In this document: piece after piece, positions 10,581 through 18,309 of the stretch
Layout: each line of letters opens with the position of its first letter
How positions within the stretch are numbered: position 1 is the stretch's first letter
DNA from: a virus
Length of the DNA: 47,051 nt
Virus record (IMG/VR): IMGVR_UViG_3300021959_003912
Location: 1-47,051 of that record
Strand: one strand, 5' to 3'
Made by a program: the position numbers and the translations under genes
The notes under the pieces: generated by a model
The model's database searches: none
Seen by the model: only the letters and a program-made list of their open reading frames with translations
What the model was told of the DNA's origin: nothing

Positions 10581-10845
10581 GCTGCATATGACCGAAAAGG
10601 GAATGCGTTGCCCTCCTTGGATTGAGGACGGTGGTTATTTCGTAAATGGTGATGAACTCATTGGTTGGACCCCAGACGAAGCCAATAGAGAGTATTATGT
10701 CCCTGATACTGTGACAGAGTACACACAGGTTGAATTGGTCGCTTACGTTCAAGGTCTTACTATTTTGGACGAAGATGGTAACGAAATGAGCGATGCAGAC
10801 GTTGCAACTATGGTCAACGATTGGTGTTCTACTAGAACAGGTTAA
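10564..10845 (+). CDS. Small hypothetical protein
   Basis: 93 residues, MYLKYKLHMTEKGMR... An alternative ATG at 10555 would add three residues, but the AAGGA at 10551-10555 is correctly spaced only for the ATG at 10564. It overlaps the end of the previous gene by 17 bases. Acidic, with CPPW near the start and WCSTRTG at the end, and no recognised domain. The position suggests a minor structural or assembly protein. Confidence 0.5.
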   Translation: MYLKYKLHMTEKGMRCPPWIEDGGYFVNGDELIGWTPDEANREYYVPDTVTEYTQVELVAYVQGLTILDEDGNEMSDADVATMVNDWCSTRTG

Positions 10846-10849
10846 GTAA

Positions 10850-13800
10850 ATGCTTGGATTTAGCCCATTAGCATCTGCCCCATTAGGTGATGATGGTGCA
10901 ATCGAAGTTACATCCGTAACGCCAAACGGTATTGCAGCGGGCAATCCATCTGTAGCATCTACAGGAATAACCCAAGACCACGATTTTGATCTTAATACGA
11001 TTACTAAAATCGTAACCGTTGTTAATGATGGCGGTAATAAGTTCGCAATAGATGGAACAACAGCACCAGTTCTAACGCTAGAACGCGGCAAGACTTATAT
11101 CTTCGATGTATCGGACAGCTCTAACAGCGGGCATCCATTAGCATTTAAAGACAGTGGCGGTAATAGCTACACATCTGGTATTACTTCATCAGGCACGGCG
11201 GGATCATCTGGGGCAACAGTTACCTTTGTTGTTCCTAGCAACGCGCCAGATAGCCTGAGATATTACTGTACAGTTCACGGCAATGGCATGGGTAACACCA
11301 TTTCCGTTGTCGATGATATTGTTGGTATTCTTACAAGCGCACCAAGTATCGGTTCGCCTACATTTACACAGGTGCATGATCTAGCGGCAACATCAATTGT
11401 TACTGGAACACCAGTAGTAAACAGCCCAGCGTTTGAACAAGAACACGATCTGGTCGCTGATGCAGTAGCTACGGGCGCACCACAGGTTGCGGATGCTACA
11501 TCATTTGCTCAAGAGCATGCATTAACCTGTAACAATATTGCGGCTGGCCCACCATCCATAGCGTCACTCACATTGACGCAAGAGCATGATCTTACCGCCT
11601 CAGTCATTACATCAGGCGCAGTATCCATAACTAGCGCGAATATGGCAGAGGATGAAACCTTTGCTGGAACATCGGTTTCAACTGGCGTACCGAGCGTAGC
11701 AACCACCACATTTACACAAGACCACAGCATCCAAGCATCCAACATCAATGTTGGCGCACCTTCTGTTGCGTCTGTTGAGTATGCTGCGGGATTGCTTGCT
11801 GATGCATGTGAAGCGGGATCGCCCACACTCGGCACCCCTGCTATTACACAGGATCACGACTTAGCGGCTGATGGCGTTGCATCTGGTGCGGTATCTATTG
11901 CATCAATTGCAGTTATTCAGGATCACGACTTAACGGCTACAGGGTTCGTCTCTGGGTCGCCATCAGTTGCTGCATCTACTGTATCGCAAGATCACAGCTT
12001 AACAGCATCTAATATTAGCGCGGGCAATCCTGTCGTTAATAACGCCAACATGGCTGAATATGAGACATTGACCACAGCGGATATGTCTAGCGGTGAACCG
12101 CAAGTTGGTAGCCCAACAATGGCACAGGCGCACATCATTGGCGCGTTCATGCTGATTGATCCACCAGAGGTTGGTTCACCAGTAATGACGCCAGATGTTG
12201 CTATGGTGTTCGATGACATCGTAGCTGGTTCGCCTGTCGTTTCTGACATCACGTTTATTGATAATGAGCAATTCACAGTTGATGCGGTTGAAAGCGGCAA
12301 CCCAGCCCTTGCAGATGTTGTTGTTACACAGGCGCATGATCTAAGCGCGGACAGCATTGTTACAGGCGCACCAACACTACAGACGCCATCAATAGATCAA
12401 GTACATACGCTGACCGCTACAGCTATCGCTACAGGCGCAGTAAGCATTACCTCTGCTAACTTTAGCGTTCTAAGTCAGATCAATGTTAGCAGTATCAATG
12501 CGGGTAGCCCAGATTTAGGCAATGGCGTATTTACTCAGGATCATGAAATTGGCGCGTTCTTACTAGCTAATTCGCACCTACTACCAGAGATAGTTCTTAC
12601 ACGCGAAGTCGCGCTCACTCCTGATAGCATTGCTACAAACGCACCAGTTGTAAGTGATATTGATTTCATTGATAACGCACAATCAGTTGCGGACAATATT
12701 ACAACTGGTTCTCCAGTTAATGAACAAATCTCTCTTACCCAAGAGCATGATCTAAGTGCTGATAGCATTGCACTGGGTGCGCCAAGCGTAGAAACAATTG
12801 TTATAACGCAAGCGCATGATCTTACAGCCACTGACATAACTACTGGAAATGCTCTTTGTGGTTCTGTCAACATGGCAGAATTTGAAACATTAGTAGCAGA
12901 GAACATCAACGCTGGTGCGACTTTTGTCGATAATATTACGTTTACACAAGACCATTTGGTTGGTGTAGTATTTAACGCAAACGCACCAGAAATAGATCAA
13001 GCAACTATTACGCAAGATCATGATCTAAACGCTGATGGCATTGCGACAGACGCGCCAAGCGTAGGTAATATTGGCTTCATACCAAATGAACAGCTACAAG
13101 CATCTGACATCGATGTCGGCGCACCAAGTGTTGCTGATGGTGTGGTCACACAAGAACATGCGCTGACAGCCGATAATATCGCTACTGGTGCGCCAAACGT
13201 ATCTAGCCCCGCTATTACGCAAGTACACGATTTGGGCGTTGACAGCATCCTTACAGGCGCGGCTCTGTGCGGTTCAGCTAATATGGCTGAATTCGAAACG
13301 CTGGTTGCTGAAAATATTAATGCGGGTGCAACCTTTGTTGATAGCGCAAGTATTACTGTGGATCATGACTTGGGCGCGTTCTTTACGGCTCAAGGTCATA
13401 TCATCCCAGATATTGAGTTTACAGAACTTGGTGATCTTGAGGGCGATAGCATCCTTGCGGGTGCGCCTGTTGTTAACAACACCTCGGTTGAACAGGATCA
13501 TATTGTAACGGCAGATGCGATTGCGACAGGATCGCCAAGCATTGCTGACAGCGCAATAACGCAAATACACGACCTATCTTGTAACAACATCGAATGTGGT
13601 GCGCCAACAATAGAAGAAACTTCTATTGAGCAAGACCACGCGGTTGTCGCAACAGATATTATCGTCGATGCTCCAGACGTTTCTGTTGCGGCAATTGCAA
13701 TTAACCAAAAAGATTTGTTTGCTGATGATCTTCTAGGTTCTGCCCCAGAACTTGGATCGCCTACATTCTCTATTGCTTATCCGCTCACTGCTAATGCGAT

Positions 13801-13954
13801 AGAAGCGGGAAGTCCAGAGATACCAAGCCTTACTTATGATGCTGGTGTGCCTCTATCATTAAGCCCAACAGTAGACACTAAGAACAGCCTAACCGTTGAC
13901 GCGAGTATCAACTTTGCAGAAGTTGAGAATTCTGGTATAAATTCTATAAGTTAA
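10850..13954 (+). CDS. Giant tandem-repeat structural protein with cupredoxin-like N-terminal domain
   Basis: 1034 residues. After about 50 residues there is a plastocyanin/cupredoxin-like domain (about 52-155) with candidate type-1 copper ligands His95 (GHPL), Cys140, His143 (YYCTVHG) and Met147. Residues about 160-1000 are some three dozen repeats of about 23 residues with the pattern TQDHDLTADxIxTGAPSV. A higher-order duplication is visible: NMAEFETLVAENINAGATFV occurs near residues 672 and 809. Repeat length and composition suggest an extended beta fibre or stalk. Copper binding is only inferred from the residues. The neighbouring fibre and BppU-like genes suggest a baseplate or fibre location. 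Confidence 0.65.
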   Translation: MLGFSPLASAPLGDDGAIEVTSVTPNGIAAGNPSVASTGITQDHDFDLNTITKIVTVVNDGGNKFAIDGTTAPVLTLERGKTYIFDVSDSSNSGHPLAFKDSGGNSYTSGITSSGTAGSSGATVTFVVPSNAPDSLRYYCTVHGNGMGNTISVVDDIVGILTSAPSIGSPTFTQVHDLAATSIVTGTPVVNSPAFEQEHDLVADAVATGAPQVADATSFAQEHALTCNNIAAGPPSIASLTLTQEHDLTASVITSGAVSITSANMAEDETFAGTSVSTGVPSVATTTFTQDHSIQASNINVGAPSVASVEYAAGLLADACEAGSPTLGTPAITQDHDLAADGVASGAVSIASIAVIQDHDLTATGFVSGSPSVAASTVSQDHSLTASNISAGNPVVNNANMAEYETLTTADMSSGEPQVGSPTMAQAHIIGAFMLIDPPEVGSPVMTPDVAMVFDDIVAGSPVVSDITFIDNEQFTVDAVESGNPALADVVVTQAHDLSADSIVTGAPTLQTPSIDQVHTLTATAIATGAVSITSANFSVLSQINVSSINAGSPDLGNGVFTQDHEIGAFLLANSHLLPEIVLTREVALTPDSIATNAPVVSDIDFIDNAQSVADNITTGSPVNEQISLTQEHDLSADSIALGAPSVETIVITQAHDLTATDITTGNALCGSVNMAEFETLVAENINAGATFVDNITFTQDHLVGVVFNANAPEIDQATITQDHDLNADGIATDAPSVGNIGFIPNEQLQASDIDVGAPSVADGVVTQEHALTADNIATGAPNVSSPAITQVHDLGVDSILTGAALCGSANMAEFETLVAENINAGATFVDSASITVDHDLGAFFTAQGHIIPDIEFTELGDLEGDSILAGAPVVNNTSVEQDHIVTADAIATGSPSIADSAITQIHDLSCNNIECGAPTIEETSIEQDHAVVATDIIVDAPDVSVAAIAINQKDLFADDLLGSAPELGSPTFSIAYPLTANAIEAGSPEIPSLTYDAGVPLSLSPTVDTKNSLTVDASINFAEVENSGINSIS

Positions 13955-13965
13955 AGGTATCGGTC

Positions 13966-14289
13966 ATGATCTTCACAATTAAGCAAGACAATACAAGCCC
14001 ATTTATCGCAGCTACTTTAAAGGATGCGAACTCAAACGCTGTAGACCTTACGGGGGCCACGGTGGCTTTTAATATGGCTGATGTAAACGATACGACAATT
14101 GTAGATGGAAGTGCAGCTACAATCGTAGATGAGGATTCTGGTCGGGTGCAGTATGAGTGGCAGACAGGTGATACAGCAAATGCTGGATCATTTAGAGCAG
14201 AATTCAAAGTTACTTATTTGGGTGGAAAGGTAGAGACATTCCCAAACAACGACTACATCATAATAAATATTGTTAGCGATTTAGCTTGA
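13966..14289 (+). CDS. BppU N-terminal-like baseplate / fibre anchor protein
   Basis: 107 residues. The start IKQDNTSPFIAATLKDANSN, a strand-rich centre (GATVAFNMADVND) and a GRVQYEWQTGDTANAG segment match the pattern of the BppU N-terminal-like Ig-type domain found in receptor-binding complexes of siphophages. An AAGGT ribosome site precedes the ATG. It follows the giant repeat protein by 11 bases and probably docks a fibre protein to the tail tip. Family assignment is by eye. Confidence 0.55.
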   Translation: MIFTIKQDNTSPFIAATLKDANSNAVDLTGATVAFNMADVNDTTIVDGSAATIVDEDSGRVQYEWQTGDTANAGSFRAEFKVTYLGGKVETFPNNDYIIINIVSDLA

Positions 14290-14298
14290 GGCTTGAGC

Positions 14299-14571
14299 AT
14301 GTCAGACGAAACGCGGTTAGAGCGCATGGAGATCAAACTAGACCAAATGTCAGAAGCAATTGTGTCACTTGCTAGAATGGAAGAACGCATGGTTACGTTG
14401 TTCAAGCGCATGGATAGCTATGACGGGCAGCAAGAAAAGATGGATGATCGTGTATCTAAAATTGAAAAGCTATCAGGAGCAGATGGCATAACCTTAAAAT
14501 TTTTGGAACGCATATTCTGGATAGTCGCAACGGCAGCTATAACGGCATATGTGATTTCTAAAATGGGGTAG
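14299..14571 (+). CDS. XhlA-like coiled-coil membrane protein
   Basis: 90 residues from the ATG with a GAGG site eight bases upstream (a TTG at 14293 is too close to that site). Residues 1-60 form an amphipathic helix with LERMEIKLDQMSEAI and MEERMVTLFKRMD heptads. Residues about 70-88 (FWIVATAAITAYVISKMG) are one membrane span. This topology resembles XhlA-type haemolysin/holin partners. It begins the membrane/lysis cluster, so a role in membrane disruption is likely but unproven. Confidence 0.5.
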   Translation: MSDETRLERMEIKLDQMSEAIVSLARMEERMVTLFKRMDSYDGQQEKMDDRVSKIEKLSGADGITLKFLERIFWIVATAAITAYVISKMG

Positions 14572-14574
14572 ATC

Positions 14575-15051
14575 ATGGACCCAGTGAGTTGCGTAGCTTT
14601 AGCGACAGGGGCTTATAAAACCCTCAAAGCAGCGATAAGCACTGGGAAAGATATCCAAGAAATGGGTCAAACTATTTCTACTTGGGGTCAAGCCTTTTCC
14701 GATTTCAATAGATTAGAAGAACGCCAAAAAAACCCGCCTTGGTGGGAAAAGACATTTAAAGGTTCTGACGAAGAAACAGCGATCTTAATTTGGAACCAAA
14801 AGCGCAAGATGGAACAGATGCGCAAGGAGATCAAAGACCATATCAGTTTTGTGTATGGACCTTCAGCTTGGGACGAAGTTTTAAGGATTGAAGCGGAGCA
14901 GCGGCGTATTAGAAAAGAAGCGGCTTATAGAAAACAAGAATTCATCGACAACATGATTAATTGGGGGGTAGGTCTTTTGTGTTTCGCTATGGGCGGGATG
15001 ATTTTAGTAATTGCCGTTTGGATTGTTGGTAAGGCAAGAGGTCGGTGGTGA
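14575..15051 (+). CDS. Conserved phage membrane protein of lysis cluster
   Basis: 158 residues. The N-terminus (VALATGAYKTLKAAISTG) is a small amphipathic helix. The centre is charged and helical, including WNQKRKMEQMRKEIKDHISF and YGPSAWDEVLRIEAEQRR. A C-terminal membrane span, LLCFAMGGMILVIAVWIVG, is followed by a basic tail. I recall the YGPSAWDE motif as frequent in marine phage proteins of unknown function. It lies among holin-like genes, so a lysis accessory role is a fair guess. Confidence 0.5.
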   Translation: MDPVSCVALATGAYKTLKAAISTGKDIQEMGQTISTWGQAFSDFNRLEERQKNPPWWEKTFKGSDEETAILIWNQKRKMEQMRKEIKDHISFVYGPSAWDEVLRIEAEQRRIRKEAAYRKQEFIDNMINWGVGLLCFAMGGMILVIAVWIVGKARGRW

Positions 15052-15227
15052 TGATTTACGTTCTTATTTTCATACAATATATTCCATCTGCCGAATTAAA
15101 ATATTATCAAATAGGCCCAACACACGCGACATACGAAGAATGCGAACAAGAGCGCAGAAAGGCAAGAGAGGGTTTGGTTGTTCACAACAGCCAGACTGTG
15201 GTTTGTCTTGAAGTTAGTGGAAAATAA
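15051..15227 (+). CDS. Small secreted or membrane-anchored phage protein
   Basis: 58 residues starting at an ATG that overlaps the previous TGA stop. The hydrophobic N-terminus MIYVLIFIQYIP could act as a signal anchor. The rest has two Cys (YEECEQERR and TVVCLEV) that could pair in the periplasm. It resembles in layout the minus-strand gene at 17203-17424, which also has a hydrophobic start and two Cys. Function unknown. Confidence 0.5.
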   Translation: MIYVLIFIQYIPSAELKYYQIGPTHATYEECEQERRKAREGLVVHNSQTVVCLEVSGK

Positions 15228-15354
15228 ACTGGGCCAATGGGTTGTTTTGACGGATGATAATAAAGTGGTTATTATCACTACCCATAAGCGGATAGCCGAA
15301 AGGTATTTCAATGAACAAGGAAAACTACGATCTAAACGGAAACGGAAAGATTGA
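15217..15354 (+). CDS. Small basic protein (45 aa)
   Basis: GTG start at 15217 (in-frame TTG at 15208 is an alternative), ending TGA at 15352-15354. The protein has a core WVVLTDDNKVVIITTHKRIA and a very basic end (KLRSKRKRKD). It overlaps the previous gene by 11 bases and the next by 44. The hydrophobic-alternating core looks like a real small fold rather than chance, and it fills an otherwise unexplained gap. The ribosome site is weak, hence the moderate confidence. Confidence 0.4.
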   Translation: MENKLGQWVVLTDDNKVVIITTHKRIAERYFNEQGKLRSKRKRKD

Positions 15355-15643
15355 CCCAGATGAGCGCGAGATCATGTTAGAGGATCGTCGTCGCCGTATG
15401 GAAGATCAGGACGCCAAGAGGGACACACAGAGACGGCTCACAGTAGCGTGTACGGCTGGAATGCTCTTGTACCCCCTAGTTATCTTTTTGGCTGTCTGGG
15501 TGGGGTTAGATCGCGCGGCAGAGCTAATTACAGACATAGCAAGCGTATATGTAATTGGTGCAAGCGGTGTTGTCGCGGCTTACTTCGGTTTCAATGCAAT
15601 GGAGAACAGAAATGCTACAGGCTCTGATCGGACCCTTAACTGA
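15311..15643 (+). CDS. Two-span membrane protein with EF-hand loop, holin candidate
   Basis: 110 residues. Residues 7-18 (DLNGNGKIDPDE) are a perfect 12-residue EF-hand-type calcium loop: D1, N3, N5, G6, I8 and E12. A charged helix (about 19-42) follows, then two membrane spans, about 44-66 (VACTAGMLLYPLVIFLAVWVG) and 75-95 (SVYVIGASGVVAAYFGF). Located immediately before the GTA-type holin and overlapping it by 32 bases, it may be a second holin or antiholin. A calcium role is an inference from the motif. Confidence 0.55.
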   Translation: MNKENYDLNGNGKIDPDEREIMLEDRRRRMEDQDAKRDTQRRLTVACTAGMLLYPLVIFLAVWVGLDRAAELITDIASVYVIGASGVVAAYFGFNAMENRNATGSDRTLN

Positions 15644-16001
15644 ATTAGCTGGCGGTTGGCTTAAAGGTAAAGCAGACGTACAGGCGGCAGATGCAAAATT
15701 AAAACTGACTGAAGCAGAAGCCAAAGCAAAGATCATGCTTTCCAAAGAAACATCGGTTGCCGATTGGGAACGCATTATGGCTCAAGGTTCTCAATCAAGT
15801 TGGAAAGATGAGTATCTGGTTATACTTTTTTCAATCCCATTGATCCTTGTATTCACTGGTGAATGGGGGCGCACTGTCGTTGCAGAAGGGTTTGCGGCGT
15901 TGGAGGTAATGCCAGATTGGTATCAATACACTTTGGGTGTAATCGTAAGTGCTAGTTTCGCAGTGCGGTCTGCAACTAAGTTTTTTGGCGGTAAGAAGTA
16001 G
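15612..16001 (+). CDS. GTA-type holin (3TM holin family)
   Basis: 129 residues. The start is the ATG at 15612 with GGAG seven bases upstream; longer in-frame starts lie inside the previous gene. N-terminal LQALIGPLTELAGGWLKGKAD and an Ala/Lys/Glu helix (DAKLKLTEAEAKAKIM) precede WKDEYLVILFSIPLILVFTG and a second hydrophobic segment YTLGVIVSASFAVRSATKFF. This is the layout of the holin used for gene-transfer-agent release in alphaproteobacteria. It would permeabilise the inner membrane for the endolysin encoded two genes downstream. Confidence 0.75.
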   Translation: MLQALIGPLTELAGGWLKGKADVQAADAKLKLTEAEAKAKIMLSKETSVADWERIMAQGSQSSWKDEYLVILFSIPLILVFTGEWGRTVVAEGFAALEVMPDWYQYTLGVIVSASFAVRSATKFFGGKK

Positions 16002-16366
16002 TGGAAAACATTAAGTTACCTATAACGATTATTGGCGTTATCGTCTTACAAGTAGGCGGTTTTATTTGGTGGACAGCGCAGCAAGCAGCTACCATTGCTG
16101 ATCTACAAGAAACGGTTAGCGAACTTGGTTCGAAAATGGCTATTGAGGATAATGTCAATTTAAGGCGCGATGTAAAAGATGCATTTATGGAGATTGAATA
16201 TCTTTGGGAAGAAACCGAAGACCTTTGGGACGAGCATGAAGGTTTGTCTCGTACAATCGGTGCAATTACCACACTGCAACAACGTGTGGCGGTGCTTGAA
16301 AATGAACTGAAATACATCAATCGTGACCATGAGGGCATGTTTGATATGAAGGGGAGCATGGAATAA
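16001..16366 (+). CDS. Membrane-anchored coiled-coil protein, possible spanin-like lysis factor
   Basis: 121 residues from a GTG that overlaps the TAG of the holin gene. One N-terminal membrane span (about 6-25, ITIIGVIVLQVGGFIWW) is followed by about 95 residues of charged helix with heptads (LQETVSELGSKMAI; LQQRVAVLENELKYI). It probably sits in the inner membrane with a periplasmic coiled coil, the topology of an inner-membrane spanin. No matching lipoprotein gene was found nearby, so spanin function is only a suggestion. Confidence 0.5.
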   Translation: MENIKLPITIIGVIVLQVGGFIWWTAQQAATIADLQETVSELGSKMAIEDNVNLRRDVKDAFMEIEYLWEETEDLWDEHEGLSRTIGAITTLQQRVAVLENELKYINRDHEGMFDMKGSME

Positions 16367-16989
16367 TGGCTAAAGGTGACGCACTCAAGGCACTGCAATC
16401 AAAGTGTGGTGTCACTCCAGATGGGGCATTTGGTCCTAATACAGCAAGAGCAATCGCCGCGCATTTTAAGTTAGATGCGAAGCGTGGCGCGCATTTCCTT
16501 GGACAGGTCGCGCACGAAAGCATGAACTTTCTCATATCTAAGGAGAGTTTGTTTTACAGTTCAGCTGATCGTATCCAAAAAATATGGCCTACAAGATTTA
16601 AGAATGTTGATGCGGCAAAGCCATATACAAAGAACCCTAAAAAACTAGGTAACTTTGTTTACGGTGATCGCATGGGCAATGCGCCGAATGAAGGTCACAA
16701 GTACCTTGGACGTGGATTTATACAGTTAACTGGCAAGAAAAACGTTACAGAATTTGCTCACCATATTGGGCGTGATAGCCTGATTGATGATCCAAAGCCT
16801 ATTGAAGATGAGTTAGCTATGGATAGTGCTATCTTTTTCTTTGAGAAAAATGGTTTGTTTTTGATCGCTGATAAAGGTGTTACGGAAGAAATCATTAAGA
16901 ACATCACTAAAAGAGTAAACGGTGGGTATCACGGCCTAGAGGATCGAATAGAGAAAACTATGAAAATTCATAGGTGGCTTTCGACCTAG
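16366..16989 (+). CDS. GH19-type endolysin
   Basis: 207 residues. Residues about 5-30 (ALQSKCGVTPDGAFGPNTAR) look like a small cell-wall-binding or PG_binding-like helix. The rest matches glycoside hydrolase family 19 (chitinase-class, lysozyme-like fold): Glu51 in the AHES motif is the likely catalytic acid, and YLGRGFIQLTGKKN and VNGGYHGLEDR are family hallmarks. It hydrolyses peptidoglycan glycan strands once a holin gives access. No signal peptide is seen, fitting holin-dependent export. The start overlaps the previous stop (TAATG). Confidence 0.85.
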   Translation: MAKGDALKALQSKCGVTPDGAFGPNTARAIAAHFKLDAKRGAHFLGQVAHESMNFLISKESLFYSSADRIQKIWPTRFKNVDAAKPYTKNPKKLGNFVYGDRMGNAPNEGHKYLGRGFIQLTGKKNVTEFAHHIGRDSLIDDPKPIEDELAMDSAIFFFEKNGLFLIADKGVTEEIIKNITKRVNGGYHGLEDRIEKTMKIHRWLST

Positions 16990-17216
16990 TGCGGCTTCAT
17001 GGCAAAATAACCAAATCTAAAGTTACAAGGCTAGGCGGTTTGATCGCCTTTGTTTGTGGTCGGTTGCCGTATGATCATATACTGAATGATCTGTTGCGTA
17101 ATGAATTGCTGGAACCTGATGGTGATTGGTTCGCGTTAACAGACAAAGGCTACCAAGAGATGGTGAAGTTAACCAATATGGCTGGATTACATCTTGATGA
17201 TTTTAGTCCTGAGTAG
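16989..17216 (+). CDS. Small winged-helix-like protein
   Basis: 75 residues using the GTG that overlaps the endolysin stop (TAGTG). A GTG at 16974 would add five residues. The pattern is helix-helix-strand with LLEPDGDWFALTDKGYQEM near the end, which resembles a winged-helix wing followed by a recognition-type helix, so DNA binding is possible. Its 3' end overlaps by 14 bases the end of the first minus-strand gene: the late-lysis and early operons converge here with interlocking stop codons. Confidence 0.45.
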   Translation: MRLHGKITKSKVTRLGGLIAFVCGRLPYDHILNDLLRNELLEPDGDWFALTDKGYQEMVKLTNMAGLHLDDFSPE

Positions 17217-17424
17217 GTCGTAAAACTGGTCGTATGCTGCGGGATAAAGTTTCGCCCTCAATGCACCACATGTTCACATCGCTGTCTGCATTGAAGTATG
17301 TCGGCATGTCCTCATTGTCACGAATTGCAATCTGACAAGCCTCATAGTCTGGCAGCACAAGATAGGTTTGTACGTCGATGCCTCTTAGTGTGTATTCTAT
17401 GTATAACGCTGTAAAGAATTCCAT
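17203..17424 (-). CDS. Small phage protein with signal-like N-terminus
   Basis: 73 residues; an AAGGTGG ribosome site lies six bases before the ATG. The start MEFFTALYIEYTL is hydrophobic, two Cys follow (YEACQIAI and MWCIEGE), and the end is ETLSRSIRPVLRP. Layout and end motif match a group of small proteins I have seen in marine phages, of unknown role. It is the last gene of the leftward early operon and overlaps antisense the end of 16989-17216. Confidence 0.5.
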   Translation of the reverse strand: MEFFTALYIEYTLRGIDVQTYLVLPDYEACQIAIRDNEDMPTYFNADSDVNMWCIEGETLSRSIRPVLRPTQD

Positions 17425-17691
17425 TTATTCCACCTTTTTGTATTTAGCTTGGCGCACCATTTTTAATTTATGCCCTTTGGGCAGGTCGCTCCACCATTTC
17501 GGGGCATTTCTGCCATACCCTTCATCCCCGTGTCGCCAATCACGTTTAATGCCTACGCCTGATAAGTATTCATATGCTTCGATTTCATCAGGCATAAGGT
17601 TTTTTTCATTTTCTGATTTATCTTCTAACTCTCTAATTTTCCGTACCATTAAATTATATTCTGTTTCGGTTATTGTGACGGTTTTTTCCAT
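17425..17691 (-). CDS. Hypothetical early protein
   Basis: 88 residues with a GAGG site before the ATG. An N-terminal coiled helix (EYNLMVRKIRELEDKSENEK) is followed by a compact aromatic and basic half (WRHGDEGYGRNAPKWWSDL). No family recognised. Its ATG lies 36 bases after a strongly structured leader (17727-17829), so its expression may be RNA-regulated. The next gene starts at the adjacent base. Confidence 0.5.
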   Translation of the reverse strand: MEKTVTITETEYNLMVRKIRELEDKSENEKNLMPDEIEAYEYLSGVGIKRDWRHGDEGYGRNAPKWWSDLPKGHKLKMVRQAKYKKVE

Positions 17692-17726
17692 TGTGTTCCT
17701 CTGTTGTTCTTTGCTAAGAAAGTCTA

Positions 17727-17829
17727 GTGGGTCGAACTGTGACGGTAAGTTTTAACCTAATCCGTAAATTGTCTTACCTGAACTTTCTGGTGCCATCGGC
17801 AAATCACAAGTGACACCAATTCGACCCAC
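17727..17829 (-). ncRNA. Candidate pseudoknotted three-way-junction RNA (leader or riboswitch-like)
   Basis: Read on the minus strand: closing stem GTGGGTCGAA/TTCGACCCAC, 10 perfect pairs (17829-17820 with 17736-17727); second stem TGGTGTC/GGCACCA (17818-17812 with 17794-17788) with one G-U pair; third stem GGTAAG/CTTACC (17778-17773 with 17749-17744). The loop of stem 2 contains TTGTGA, which can pair with TCACAG in the joining strand before the closing stem. The G-U pair becomes an A-C mismatch on the plus strand, favouring minus-strand RNA. It lies in the only sizeable gap of this part of the operon, before the gene at 17691. Confidence 0.4.
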
Positions 17830-17833
17830 ACGA

Positions 17834-18121
17834 TTATTCTATATTGTACCTTCTGCGCCAGTAACGAATACTGGTGTCGCTTACGTTTAGTATCCTAGCA
17901 ATTTCCCTATTCGATTTGCCCTCTTTGCGAAGCCTTGTAATGTCATCAAACCTCCGAGGGTTATACGCTCTGGTCTTGTCCATCTTGGGATCGTATTTAG
18001 GTTTCGTGTTGTATTGATTTTTGGGTTTATCAGGTAGTTTGCCACCATCGCGCATCTTTACTCTTTTGCGTTCCAGTTCTGCAATTGCCGCCCATTCCTC
18101 TGCAATTTCTGCCTCTGTCAT
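17834..18121 (-). CDS. Small helix-turn-helix DNA-binding protein
   Basis: 95 residues. N-terminal acidic helix (AEIAEEWAAIAELERKR), basic linker with repeated Lys/Pro, then a clear C-terminal HTH: ITRLRKEGKSNREIARIL as first helices and VSDTSIRYWRRRY as recognition helix, at about 58-92. It likely binds phage or host DNA. The ATG overlaps the previous stop (ATGA). It is one of a run of small HTH proteins in this operon. Confidence 0.6.
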   Translation of the reverse strand: MTEAEIAEEWAAIAELERKRVKMRDGGKLPDKPKNQYNTKPKYDPKMDKTRAYNPRRFDDITRLRKEGKSNREIARILNVSDTSIRYWRRRYNIE

Positions 18122-18309
18122 ACTTCGTATCCGTTTGCCCTTAGTTGAGATAGTAAGTTACTCAATTCTTCTCTTGATTTGTAAAGTTCCCGCTGTGCAT
18201 TTGGTTGAGCATCACGCCTGTTGGCTTCTGTCTCTGCGTTGCGTACTCTGCGCTTTGTGTCTTTGAGAAGCCCATTGTAAAAAGGGTTGGTTTCAATTTT
18301 CTTTGACAT
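18118..18309 (-). CDS. Small charged helical protein
   Basis: 63 residues starting MSKKIETNPFYNG, with a GGTGG site eight bases upstream. A longer in-frame start would overlap the previous gene much further. Mostly helical with many Arg, Glu and Asn (RRVRNAETEANRRD) and a final SREELSNLLSQLRANGYEV helix, possibly a coiled coil. It overlaps both neighbours by a few bases, so it is translationally coupled. Function unknown. Confidence 0.45.
   Translation of the reverse strand: MSKKIETNPFYNGLLKDTKRRVRNAETEANRRDAQPNAQRELYKSREELSNLLSQLRANGYEV

Noticed and set aside
10468-13570. Several antisense open frames over the repeat protein
   Set aside because: They arise from the repetitive biased codons of the sense gene; products are low-complexity and unrelated to any motif.
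17727-17829. tRNA gene
   Set aside because: The closing stem and TTCGA look tRNA-like, but there is no anticodon arm of proper size, no T-arm geometry and no CCA-like end.
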